The notes under the pieces: model-generated | The model's database searches: none | Seen by the model: only the letters and a program-made list of their open reading frames with translations | What the model was told of the DNA's origin: nothing | Program-made: the position numbers and the translations under genes | Shown here: positions 1 through 6,481 of the stretch, in pieces | How positions within the stretch are numbered: position 1 is the stretch's first letter | How the letters are laid out: each line of letters begins with the position of its first letter | Assembly (NCBI GenBank): GCA_040384645.1 | Contig: JAZKIX010000162.1 | Span: forward strand, 1-7,222 | Direction: 5' to 3' | From: JAZKIX01 sp040384645 | GTDB lineage: Bacteria > Pseudomonadota > Gammaproteobacteria > Burkholderiales > Burkholderiaceae_D | Length of the DNA stretch: 7,222 nucleotides

Positions 1-1517
1 GGTTGAGCCAGCATACGACTGCAGTGGCCGAGAATTGGTTACCGTCGGTGGAAGCGGCCAAGAACATGCAAGTGAATCTCTTTGAAATGCAAGTACAGCG
101 CTTGTACTTCATTGGCGCGACCGATGAAATGATGGCAGAGGGATATGAAAAGCGCTTTAGTCAAATCGCCGTCGATTTCAAAAACAACCGTGATCTGTTT
201 GCAAAAAATGGTGTCAGCGCGGCAAAGCTTGCCGCCTTCGACAAGCTGGCGATTGACTTTGCCGAAAAGCATAAAGCCGTCATCAGTCTGGTCAAGATGG
301 GTAATGCAAGTGCTGCCGCAAGCAAGTTTCAAAATCAAGTGATTCCAACATTTAAATTGATGCAAACGCAGTTGGCAGAATGGGTGCAGCAAAGCGTGGC
401 CGGCTCCCAGCGCGAGGTAGCCGATGCCAAGGTGACGCAGCAGCAAATGACCCGCTTGCTATTGGCGGGGCTGGCATTGGCGGTCATATTGGCAATGGCA
501 GTTTCATTGATCATCACTCAAGGTGTCATGCGGCAATTGGGTGGCGATCCACGTTACGCCTTTAAGGTCGTCACCGAAATTGTCAGCGGCAATCTTGCTT
601 TCAATATCGAAACCCGGCGCGGCGATTCCACCAGCCTGTTATATGCAATGAAAGGGATGGCAAAGTCACTGGCGCAGATGGTCATCGCAGTCCAGGAGAG
701 CGCCAGCAATATCCAGAGCGCCACCTCTGATTTCGCCGCCGGCAATCTCGATCTATCCAATCGTACCGAGCGTCAGTCGATCGCCTTGCAGCAAACTGCA
801 TCGTCCATGGACACGCTTGGCAGCACCGCGGTCGACAGCGCAAACCATGTACGCCAAGCCGGTGAACTGGCGATCGGCGCATCCAATGTCGCCAGTCAGG
901 GCGGCGCCGTGGTGAGCCGTGTGGTCGATACCATGAAGCAAATCAATGACAGTTCAAAACAAATTGCCGACATCACCAGCGTCATCGACAGCATCGCTTT
1001 TCAAACCAATATTCTGGCGCTGAACGCCGCAGTCGAGGCCGCCCGCGCCGGTGAACAGGGCCGGGGGTTTGCCGTAGTCGCAGCCGAAGTACGTTCGCTG
1101 GCGCAACGCAGCGCCGACGCTGCCAAGCAAATCAAGACCTTGATCGGCGCCAGCGTCGAACGCGTCAGCCAAGGCTCGCAACTGGCCGACCAAGCCGGCG
1201 CAACCATGCAAAACGTCGTGACATCGATCCAGCGCGTGACCGAAGTCATGGCCGAAATCAATCAAGTAAGCCTGAATCAAAGCAGCGGTATCAGCAAGGT
1301 GGGCGACGCGATCAAGCAAATGGATGAAGCCACCCAGCAAAATGTCGCCTTGGTAGAGCAATCCGCCGCTGCCGCCGAAAGTTTGAACGAACAAGTGCAT
1401 CAACTGCTGCAAGCGGTGGCCGTATTCACCTTGCCGGAGCAGGAAGTTGTTGCATTGCCGGCAAGCCACAATGAGCGGCATACGCCTGGTTTGCAGTTGA
1501 TCGGAATGGCGAATTAG
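1..1517 (+). CDS. Methyl-accepting chemotaxis protein, 5' end outside window
   Basis: Inner-membrane chemoreceptor that senses a ligand and controls the CheA kinase through CheW. The reading frame is open to the window edge. The TTG at base 3 is probably an internal Leu codon, because the first transmembrane helix is missing; I estimate about 40 residues lie upstream. Numbering from base 3: residues 1-148 are a helical periplasmic domain of four-helix-bundle type; 151-173 are a transmembrane helix (RLLLAGLALAVILAM...); about 174-226 are a HAMP linker beginning after QLGGDPRYA; the rest is the cytoplasmic coiled coil. The conserved hairpin tip that binds CheA/CheW is at about 331-370 (IAFQTNILALNAAVEAARAG, then GRGFAVVAAEVR). 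Glu/Gln-rich stretches near 260-270 and 447-460 fit methylation helices. The C-terminus ends GMAN, with no NWETF-type CheR tether. The ligand cannot be inferred. Convergent with the SDR gene. Confidence 0.95.
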   Translation, partial: LSQHTTAVAENWLPSVEAAKNMQVNLFEMQVQRLYFIGATDEMMAEGYEKRFSQIAVDFKNNRDLFAKNGVSAAKLAAFDKLAIDFAEKHKAVISLVKMGNASAAASKFQNQVIPTFKLMQTQLAEWVQQSVAGSQREVADAKVTQQQMTRLLLAGLALAVILAMAVSLIITQGVMRQLGGDPRYAFKVVTEIVSGNLAFNIETRRGDSTSLLYAMKGMAKSLAQMVIAVQESASNIQSATSDFAAGNLDLSNRTERQSIALQQTASSMDTLGSTAVDSANHVRQAGELAIGASNVASQGGAVVSRVVDTMKQINDSSKQIADITSVIDSIAFQTNILALNAAVEAARAGEQGRGFAVVAAEVRSLAQRSADAAKQIKTLIGASVERVSQGSQLADQAGATMQNVVTSIQRVTEVMAEINQVSLNQSSGISKVGDAIKQMDEATQQNVALVEQSAAAAESLNEQVHQLLQAVAVFTLPEQEVVALPASHNERHTPGLQLIGMAN

Positions 1518-1581
1518 CTTGGTGGGATGAGGTGCGCGGTGTGTTGCGTTTGTAGAGCAGTAAAGAGTGCTTAAAAGATTA

Positions 1582-1664
1582 AAATATACTGCCTGGTGTA
1601 TTTTTAAAGGCGCAATGAATACCTGCGGGCGATGGGTATATTATGCATATACCCCCTATTTTCT
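1582..1664 (+). repeat. Diverged 80-nt intergenic element, copy A
   Basis: Over 1582-1635 this matches the reverse complement of 2964-3017 at 37 of 54 positions without a gap. The identical blocks are AAATATACTGCC, TGTATT, CAATGAA, TGCGGG and ATGG, in the same order and spacing. After that the alignment is weaker, but both copies come back together at an ATAC(T)CCCCTATT block. Copy A starts 64 nt behind the MCP stop codon and has the same sense as that gene. Nature unknown: it could be an interspersed repeat, a structured RNA or a remnant of a small coding sequence. Confidence 0.6.
1634..1654 (+). terminator. Possible terminator hairpin behind MCP
   Basis: A perfect 8-bp inverted repeat, GGGTATAT / ATATACCC, with a 5-nt loop, lies 117 nt behind the MCP stop. 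It is followed on the plus strand by a T-rich but not pure-T stretch (CCTATTTTCTATGTTTTC). The stem is AT-rich, so intrinsic termination would be weak. On the minus strand no U-tract follows, so it is a poorer candidate for the SDR gene. It is also part of repeat copy A. Confidence 0.35.
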
Positions 1665-1698
1665 ATGTTTTCTGGGTCCGCCGCATGTTATGCACAGC

Positions 1699-2709
1699 TT
1701 ATTCCCCCACACTGCCAGTCACCGGCAAAACAATACCCGTGATGTAGCTGGAGCATGCCGCCGACGCCAGAAAGACATAGGCCGGCGACAATTCTTCAGG
1801 CTGTGCCGGCCGGTGCATGCTGGTGTCTTGGCCGAACTTGGCGATGCTCTCGGCTCGTTTGTCGGCGGGATTGAGCGGGGTCCAGACCGGCCCCGGCGCG
1901 ACTGCATTGACGCGGATCCCTTGCTCTAGCAAATTAGCCGCGAGCGACAGGGTAAAAGCATGTATCGCGCCCTTGGTGGTCGAATAATCGAGCAATCTTG
2001 AATTGCCCTTCAAGCCGGTTACCGACCCGGTATTGATGATGGACGCGCCGCGTTTAAGATGCGGCAGGGCGGCCTTGGCCATATGGAAATAACCATAGAC
2101 ATTGGTTTTGAGCGTCTCGTCAAAACGTTCTTCCGTAATGTCGAGCAAGGATTCTGCATGTTCCTGGAAGGCCGCATTGTTGACCAAGATGTCGAGCCGG
2201 CTGAATTGCTTAACCGTTTGCTCAACCGCGTCCCGGCAAAATCGCGCATCTTTCACGTCACCGGCAATTGCCAGCGCCTGGCTTCCTTCGGCTTCGACAC
2301 AGCGCACCGTTTCTGCGGCATCGTCATGTTCGTTCAAGTAGAGGATCGACACGTCCGCTCCTTCGCGTGCAAACAGCACCGCAACCGCGCGCCCAATCCC
2401 CGAATCGCCGCCGGTCACGATGGCGCAAAGCCCTTCCAGCTTGCCGCTGCCTTTGTAATTGGGCGCCATGAACTGCGGCTTTAGCGCCATCTCAGATTCG
2501 TGCCCCGGTTTGCCCAAATGTTGCGATGGCATAGGCGGTGCCGGATAGTCCTGCGCGCCGGTTTGCACCGCCTGATTTTTCTGCTCGGTTGACGCTTGCT
2601 TCTCATCCTTACTGTCTTGTTCACGCTGAATGCTGCGTTGTTTACTGGCGGTCGCGTTGGCCGCGGTATTGGTGCCGGCATCGAGCCCTTGGTCGTCAGA
2701 ATCGCTCAT
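1699..2709 (-). CDS. SDR-family oxidoreductase, YghA-like
   Basis: Cytosolic NAD(P)-dependent short-chain dehydrogenase of the group containing E. coli YghA and Bacillus general stress protein 39; substrate unknown. Start chosen at the second of two adjacent ATGs (2709; the other is at 2712) because AGGAG at 2717-2721 lies 7 nt before it; this gives 336 aa. The frame is open to 2880, but the upstream part has no such ribosome site. Seen: residues 1-57 are a polar, probably disordered tail rich in Q, K, E, D and S; cofactor motif TGGDSGIG at 99-106; NNAA at 177-180; catalytic set N203, S229, Y242 and K246 (YSTTK); PGPVWTP after the active site; and the family block FGQDTSMHRPAQPEELSPAYVFLAS. 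All key residues are present, so it should be active. The tail makes it longer than YghA (about 294 aa). Stress-related function is inference from the family. Confidence 0.9.
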   Translation of the reverse strand: MSDSDDQGLDAGTNTAANATASKQRSIQREQDSKDEKQASTEQKNQAVQTGAQDYPAPPMPSQHLGKPGHESEMALKPQFMAPNYKGSGKLEGLCAIVTGGDSGIGRAVAVLFAREGADVSILYLNEHDDAAETVRCVEAEGSQALAIAGDVKDARFCRDAVEQTVKQFSRLDILVNNAAFQEHAESLLDITEERFDETLKTNVYGYFHMAKAALPHLKRGASIINTGSVTGLKGNSRLLDYSTTKGAIHAFTLSLAANLLEQGIRVNAVAPGPVWTPLNPADKRAESIAKFGQDTSMHRPAQPEELSPAYVFLASAACSSYITGIVLPVTGSVGE

Positions 2710-2716
2710 CATCACG

Positions 2717-2721
2717 CTCCT
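2717..2721 (-). promoter_or_regulatory. Ribosome binding site of the SDR gene
   Basis: AGGAG on the minus strand, 7 nt before the ATG at 2709 and 4 nt before the ATG at 2712. It rules out the longer reading up to 2880 and favours the second ATG. Confidence 0.75.
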
Positions 2722-2860
2722 GCGAGAAGTTAAAGAAGCAATTATCGGATCAAGATGACGAACGATGCGTGCTTTTGCGCACATCGCGAGTGAACTTGCA
2801 ATCGGTGTTTGCTGTGAAAACGCAAAGATTTTTTGAAAACTGATGTTGCGCATATTCGTA

Positions 2861-2920
2861 GTCGGGCTTGAGTCCGACAATATTGCCCGTTCAATTGGGC
2901 AAGTCGGGTTAAAATCCGAC
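2861..2920. repeat. REP-like cluster of three hairpins
   Basis: Three small inverted repeats in a row: GTCGG / CCGAC at 2861-2878, TTGCCC / GGGCAA at 2883-2902, and GTCGG / CCGAC again at 2903-2920. The outer two are near copies of each other (GTCGGG then 6 nt then TCCGAC). A central hairpin flanked by two similar stems is the layout of REP/BIME-type extragenic palindromes. Family membership is inferred from structure only. It may affect mRNA stability or DNA topology between guaD and SDR. Confidence 0.55.
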
Positions 2921-2935
2921 CTACAATAAATGCAG

Positions 2936-3017
2936 GTAATAGGGGAGTATCAGCTATTTTATGCCATATCCCGCACAGTTTCATTGGGTCAAATTTAATA
3001 CAGGTGGCAGTATATTT
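2936..3017 (-). repeat. Diverged 80-nt intergenic element, copy B
   Basis: Partner of the element at 1582-1664, in inverted orientation; the identical blocks are listed there. It begins 58 nt behind the guaD stop codon and has the sense of guaD. Where the copies differ they often differ by whole triplets (TGG/ACC, TTT/AAA, AAA/TTT). Read in one frame both copies share KYTAxCI, then Met, CGxW and AxTP, so a remnant of a coding sequence is possible. Confidence 0.6.
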
Positions 3018-3028
3018 CTTATATTCTG

Positions 3029-3054
3029 ATCGGATAATTGCCGTTTTATCCGAT
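3029..3054 (-). terminator. Hairpin behind guaD, possible transcript end
   Basis: A perfect 9-bp inverted repeat, ATCGGATAA / TTATCCGAT, with an 8-nt loop, starts 21 nt behind the guaD stop. No U-tract follows on the minus strand, so it is not a canonical intrinsic terminator. It may protect the 3' end of the transcript or work together with Rho. Confidence 0.35.
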
Positions 3055-3075
3055 ATGCGGCTGGCAAGCCGCGCT

Positions 3076-4375
3076 TTAGCTTGTGGCGCTATCCCGCCGG
3101 TGCACCAATTTCCCCGCGGCAAAAGTAGCCGCGATCGCCCGGTCGTCACCCAGCAGCGCGAGCGCAAATAGCAATTCGTCCAAGCTCTCGGTGCAGGTAG
3201 TGCGCCGTGCCAGCAATGGCGTCGCTTTTGGGTCGAGCACGATGAAATCGGCTTCCGCACCCGGCGTGAAATTGCCGATGGTGCCTTCCAGTTGCATGCA
3301 GCGTGCAGCACCTAGTGTGGCCAGATAAAACAGTCGCAGTGCCGGCAGATACATGCCTTTCAAACGTGCGATTTTGTACGCTTCGCTCATGGTGCGCAGC
3401 ATTGAGAANNNNNNNNNNGGTGGCGAGCGACAGCAATAATTGTGCTTGATCGGCGCGCTGGAAGTCGAACAGGCCGCTGCCGAGAAATAAATTGGACGTA
3501 GGGCAGACCGCTGCTGCCGATTGGGTCTCTGCCATGCGTCGCAGGTCGTGGTCATCGAGCCAGATGCAATGGCCGAACACGGCGCGTGGGCGCAGCATGC
3601 CGTAGCGGTCGTAGACATCGAGATAGCTGCGCGATTGCGGGAATAGCGCTTTGACCCAGGCCACTTCGTCGGCGTTTTCAGCAACGTGGGTTTGCAGGTA
3701 GGTATCAGGATAGGCGCGCGCCAGTTCACCTGCGAGTTGCAATTGTGCTTCGCTTGAAGTGGGCGCGAAACGTGGCGTGATGGCGTAGAGTTGACGGCCG
3801 CGCTTATGCCATTTCTTGATTAAATGTTCGCTATCGCGGACGCCGCCTTCGGCCGTGTCTTGCAAAAAGCCGGGGCAGTTGCGGTCCATCAAAACCTTGC
3901 CTGCCACCATGCGTAGGTTAAGCACTTCGCTTTCGGCAAAAAAAGCCTCGACCGAGGCCGGATGCACGGTGCAATACACCATCGCGGTCGTCGTGCCGCA
4001 GCGTAGCAATTCATCGAGAAAAAATCGTGCAACCTCGCTGGCGTGGACAGTATCGCCAAACTGTTTCTCGGTTGGAAAAGTGGTTTGCTCCAGCCAAGGC
4101 AATAAGCCCGGTGCCGGCGAGGCGATCATGTCAGTTTGGGGATAGTGCAGATGGGTATCGATGAAGCCGGGCATGATCAACTTGCCGCGATAATCTGCGA
4201 CCGCAGCATCGGGCGGCAAGCGATCTTTCAACAGATGGTAATCGCCGGCGGCAACGATATGGCCTTCGCAAACTAGTAACAAACCGTCTTCATGCCATTC
4301 ATAGGCATCGACTTGGACCGATGGATCGGCGTGGAAATGTAGCAGGCTGGCGCGGTAGGCTTGGACGGCGGTCAT
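3076..4375 (-). CDS. guaD: Guanine deaminase, interrupted by an assembly gap
   Basis: Zinc-dependent cytosolic amidohydrolase that converts guanine to xanthine and ammonia in purine salvage/catabolism. The N-terminal 319 residues run from the ATG at 4375 to 3419: PGFIDTHLHYPQ at 69-80 gives zinc ligands H75 and H77; PRFAPTS at 201-207; QTHVAEN gives ligand H230; GHC gives H269; PTSNLFLGSGLF is a strong family signature. Ten Ns follow (3409-3418), then 110 residues in another frame, beginning FSMLRTMSEAYK and ending at the TAA at 3076, with IGNFTPGAEADFIVLDP. In the family the piece between the AT and the F is D-x-G-x-G-T-[ST], i.e. 7 residues or 21 bases, and it includes the catalytic, zinc-binding Asp. 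With that filled in the protein is about 436 aa, close to E. coli GuaD (439). The frameshift is therefore almost surely an artefact and the gene intact. There is no Shine-Dalgarno before the ATG. Confidence 0.93.
3409..3418. other. Assembly gap (10 N)
   Basis: Ten undetermined bases inside guaD. Ten is not a multiple of three, so the two halves of the gene fall in different frames. The count is likely a placeholder; family comparison suggests 21 bases are really missing, encoding the D-x-G-x-G-T-[ST] motif, which would be GC-rich and glycine-codon-rich. Confidence 0.95.
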
Positions 4376-4404
4376 AGGAGGATTGGCGTGTTTGCGATAT
4401 GTTC

Positions 4405-4433
4405 AATATAGAGCAAATCCTGACACCAGTCGA
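4405..4433 (-). promoter_or_regulatory. Candidate sigma-70 promoter of guaD
   Basis: On the minus strand TCGACT (4433-4428) and TATATT (4410-4405) are separated by 17 nt, matching four and five of six consensus bases. Transcription would start near 4398, giving a leader of about 20 nt before the ATG at 4375. Prediction by eye only. Confidence 0.4.
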
Positions 4434-4513
4434 AGCCTGATCAGTGACGGGCGGCCGAACTTTTTTATTTCTTCTTGTTAATAGTTGGTTGCGCGCGATT
4501 TGATTGTTATCAT

Positions 4514-4527
4514 CGCCAACGTTGCCA
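4514..4527. promoter_or_regulatory. LacI-like palindrome upstream of the secreted protein
   Basis: CGCCAACGTTGCCA is nearly a perfect dyad centred on CG and fits the TGnnAnCGnTnnCA skeleton of LacI/GalR-family operators except for the first base. It lies about 70 bases before the proposed transcription start. The regulator is unknown and the match is short. Confidence 0.3.
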
Positions 4528-4552
4528 GTGGGTTAGTTTATCCATCGCCGGC

Positions 4553-4583
4553 TTGCATGCAGGATTGCAGTCGGGCTTATAAA
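4553..4583 (+). promoter_or_regulatory. Candidate promoter of the secreted protein
   Basis: TATAAA at 4578-4583 is a good -10 box. The nearest -35 candidate, TTGCAT at 4553-4558, is 19 nt away, which is rather long. Transcription would start near 4590, so the leader would consist mostly of the tandem repeats. Confidence 0.35.
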
Positions 4584-4593
4584 TCTACACAAG

Positions 4594-4658
4594 CAAGCGA
4601 AACAAACAAGTGAAACAAACAAGCGAAACAATCAAGTAAATCAATCAAGCAGAACAAT
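4594..4658 (+). repeat. Five tandem 13-bp repeats in an A-rich leader
   Basis: Units: caagcgaaacaaa, caagtgaaacaaa, caagcgaaacaat, caagtaaatcaat, caagcagaacaat. Base 5 alternates C/T/C/T/C and the last units are more diverged. The block is rich in A and C and has almost no T, so the RNA should be unstructured. It ends 23 nt before the ATG of the secreted protein. Confidence 0.9.
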
Positions 4659-4681
4659 AAAACTATTTGACGGAACTTTCC

Positions 4682-6250
4682 ATGCGCCTTTTCCCCTTGC
4701 TTACCGTGTCAATTTTTGCGCTTTCTATCGCTACGTCGTTGGCGCTTGCCGACGGTGAAAGCGGCGGCGCTGTCGCCAGCACGTTGACTGCCACGCAAAA
4801 AATCAGCGCTAACGCGGCTGTCGTTTCGCACCTGCTACTCGACAGTGAAACGGTGCCGCCAAGTCTGGCACCGACCTACAGCATTTCGGCAGCAGTGACC
4901 GGCTTGGGCGCTAGTAAAACATTGGTATTGCAAAATAAGGGCGCCGAGCAATTGAGTTTTACCACTAACACGAGCAAGCCTTTTGCCACCAAGCTGGCCA
5001 GTGGTGGCGTTTATGCGGTGACAGTTAAAACGCAGCCCAGCGGCCAGACCTGCACCGTCAACAATGGCAGCGGGACGGTAGCCAGCAGCAATGTCAGCAA
5101 TGTGACCGTGGCCTGCGTTACTCCCGATGTCACTGCCCCTAGCGTGCCGACCGCATTAACATTATCGAGCAAAACCAGCACCACGCTGAACCTGACGTGG
5201 ACCGCATCGAGTGACAATATCGCGGTCACCGGCTACGACGTTTTGCTCGATGGGACTAAGGTCGGCACCAGCGTCACGACCGCTTATAGCTATGCCAACC
5301 TGACGGCTGCCACCCAATACAGTCTGACGGTGAAAGCCTACGATGCGGCCGGCAATCGCTCCGGAGCGAGTACAGCTTTGTTGGCGACCACCCATCCGGC
5401 CAGCAACGTCAATTTGGTGTTGTCGGAGAATTTCGATAGCGCCACTTTGCCGACCGCGCTCGGTATTTGGAGCGGCGGGACGACGATCACCTTATCGACC
5501 AATACCGCCGAAAATTATGGCGGCAGCACCAAGAGCTTGAAGGCGAGTTACCCCGCGCTGACCGCGCCCAACGGCGCGGTGTATCCGGGCGGTACCATCA
5601 ACCTTGCGTCGTACAACACTGACCGCGCTTATATACGCTTCCGCGCCAAGATGCCGCATGCCACGCACGGCCTGAAATTCATCAAAGTCTTCGGTAAAAA
5701 TCCCGGCAACGACAACTACGCCAATACCACGTTTGGACTCGATTACACCGGCGTTGAAAACGGTTTGACCGGTAGCATGTACGCCGCCAGTTATGGCGAT
5801 GGCGCAGGCGTTACAAACGATACCGCCAGCTATATCGCACTTGACGGCAATGCTGGTATGCCCTCCGGCCGCGCCAAGGGTTTGCCCGGCTATTCCATCA
5901 ATGCACCCAAAGGCAAAAACTGGAAGACCACCGACTGGGGCACTGGTTGGCATCTGTTCGAGCTCTATGTGAAATTTAATTCTGGCACGACGGCATTGAA
6001 CGAAAAAAATGACGGCGAAATTACCGTCAGAATCGACAATGAACTGTATGTGGAAGCCAAGGGTTTGTTCAATCGTCATTACACCAACCAACACATCGAC
6101 CGCATCGAAATTTTAGGTTGGTCACAAACCGGTACCAAGTGGGTGCAGGATAGTCAGGGTAATTGGACACGAATTAATTTAAATTCGCCTGCGTTTGATA
6201 TCTGGTACGACAATGTCCAAGTCAGCCTGGACGGCTTTGCAACTGACTAA
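4682..6250 (+). CDS. Secreted modular protein, FN3 plus polysaccharide lyase-like jelly roll
   Basis: Exported, probably carbohydrate-active protein of 522 aa. The ATG at 4682 is preferred over an in-frame TTG at 4667, because it directly begins a signal peptide and has GGAA 6 nt before it. Residues 1-23 are the signal peptide, with likely cleavage after ALA-23. About 66-148 are a beta-rich domain (TGLGASKTLVLQNKGAEQL..., with VKTQPSGQTCTV) whose C124 and C145 could form a disulfide. About 149-238 are a fibronectin type III domain (TAPSVPTALTLSS...YDAAGNRSG). From 244 on there is a beta-sandwich with AYIRFRAKMPHATHGLKFIK, a WHLFELYVKF strand, DGEITVRIDNELYVEA, IDRIEILGW and FDIWYDNVQVS, the pattern of concanavalin-like/polysaccharide lyase jelly rolls. 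I cannot name catalytic residues or a substrate; it could be a lyase, a glucanase-like enzyme or a binding protein. The sugar transporter gene downstream supports a role in carbohydrate use. Confidence 0.85.
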   Translation: MRLFPLLTVSIFALSIATSLALADGESGGAVASTLTATQKISANAAVVSHLLLDSETVPPSLAPTYSISAAVTGLGASKTLVLQNKGAEQLSFTTNTSKPFATKLASGGVYAVTVKTQPSGQTCTVNNGSGTVASSNVSNVTVACVTPDVTAPSVPTALTLSSKTSTTLNLTWTASSDNIAVTGYDVLLDGTKVGTSVTTAYSYANLTAATQYSLTVKAYDAAGNRSGASTALLATTHPASNVNLVLSENFDSATLPTALGIWSGGTTITLSTNTAENYGGSTKSLKASYPALTAPNGAVYPGGTINLASYNTDRAYIRFRAKMPHATHGLKFIKVFGKNPGNDNYANTTFGLDYTGVENGLTGSMYAASYGDGAGVTNDTASYIALDGNAGMPSGRAKGLPGYSINAPKGKNWKTTDWGTGWHLFELYVKFNSGTTALNEKNDGEITVRIDNELYVEAKGLFNRHYTNQHIDRIEILGWSQTGTKWVQDSQGNWTRINLNSPAFDIWYDNVQVSLDGFATD

Positions 6251-6296
6251 GCGCATCAAATTAAAGACCAGCATTCATAAAAAGTGAATGAACTAA

Positions 6297-6338
6297 GGCA
6301 GGGTTTGTGTTGCCTCGCCGGCAGCGTCAAACCCTGCC
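6297..6338 (+). terminator. Inverted repeat behind the secreted protein
   Basis: Perfect 11-bp arms GGCAGGGTTTG / CAAACCCTGCC separated by a 20-nt loop that contains a further small stem (TGCC / GGCA). It lies 46 nt behind the stop codon. No T-tract follows, so it is either a non-canonical terminator or an mRNA-stabilising structure. Confidence 0.4.
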
Positions 6339-6452
6339 GACGCCTGTGCCAGTTGCAAATTATCTAAGGCTGGCGCCGGCAATGGCTTGCCGCATCCAAG
6401 TGCCGGCCGCTTGCGCTGCATCTGGCAAATTCAAATAATGTTCCAATTTAAG

Positions 6453-6481
6453 TTGACGTTGTGTAGAGCTCAATTTAGCAT
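6453..6481 (+). promoter_or_regulatory. Candidate sigma-70 promoter of gtsA-like gene
   Basis: TTGACG (6453-6458), a 17-nt spacer and TAGCAT (6476-6481): five and four of six consensus bases. Transcription would start near 6488, giving a leader of about 110 nt. The operator-like site directly behind it strengthens the call. Confidence 0.5.

Larger units (their letters stand above)
1518..1698. other. Convergent intergenic region, MCP / SDR
   Basis: Gap between the two converging stop codons. It holds copy A of the diverged 80-nt element (from 1582) and the AT-rich hairpin at 1634-1654, both listed separately. A reading frame crosses it on the plus strand from a GTG at 1567, but beyond about 1700 that frame is only the antisense of the SDR gene, so I do not call it a gene. 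Confidence 0.6.
2710..3075. other. Intergenic region between SDR and guaD
   Basis: Non-coding stretch of 366 bases between two genes on the same strand. From the SDR side it holds the SDR ribosome site, about 140 bases in which I find no clear sigma-70 promoter, a REP-like hairpin cluster (2861-2920), copy B of the 80-nt element, and a 9-bp hairpin behind guaD. The reading frames through it look fortuitous. Confidence 0.6.
4376..4681. other. Divergent intergenic region, guaD / secreted protein
   Basis: About 306 bases between two divergent genes. It holds the candidate guaD promoter, a palindrome at 4514-4527, a candidate plus-strand promoter at 4553-4583 and the 13-bp tandem repeats at 4594-4658. 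A T-rich tract at 4462-4480 follows a GC-rich run but has no convincing stem before it. Confidence 0.6.

Noticed and set aside
954..1481. 175-codon frame on the minus strand
   Set aside because: Antisense to the most conserved signalling domain of the MCP; a compositional shadow.
1567..1929. 120-codon plus-strand frame starting at a GTG
   Set aside because: Its second half is only the antisense of the SDR gene; its first part overlaps the 80-nt element and is discussed there.
2710..2880. Longer start for the SDR gene at 2880
   Set aside because: The added 56 residues show no family similarity, overlap the REP-like repeat, and the AGGAG site marks the start at 2709/2712.
1582..3017. The inverted repeat pair as ends of a mobile element carrying the SDR gene
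   Set aside because: There is no transposase, no target-site duplication that I can see, and the copies differ too much for terminal repeats of a recent insertion.
3076..4375. guaD as a true pseudogene
   Set aside because: The only frame break coincides with the run of Ns, and both flanks retain full family motifs with no stop codons.
4376..4440. AGGAGG on the plus strand followed by a tiny frame (ATG at 4398, 13 codons)
   Set aside because: Spacing to the ATG is too long, the peptide is very short, and the site is explained as the complement of the guaD upstream bases.
4594..4658. Tandem repeats as a CRISPR array
   Set aside because: Units are 13 bp and contiguous, with no spacers and no cas genes nearby.
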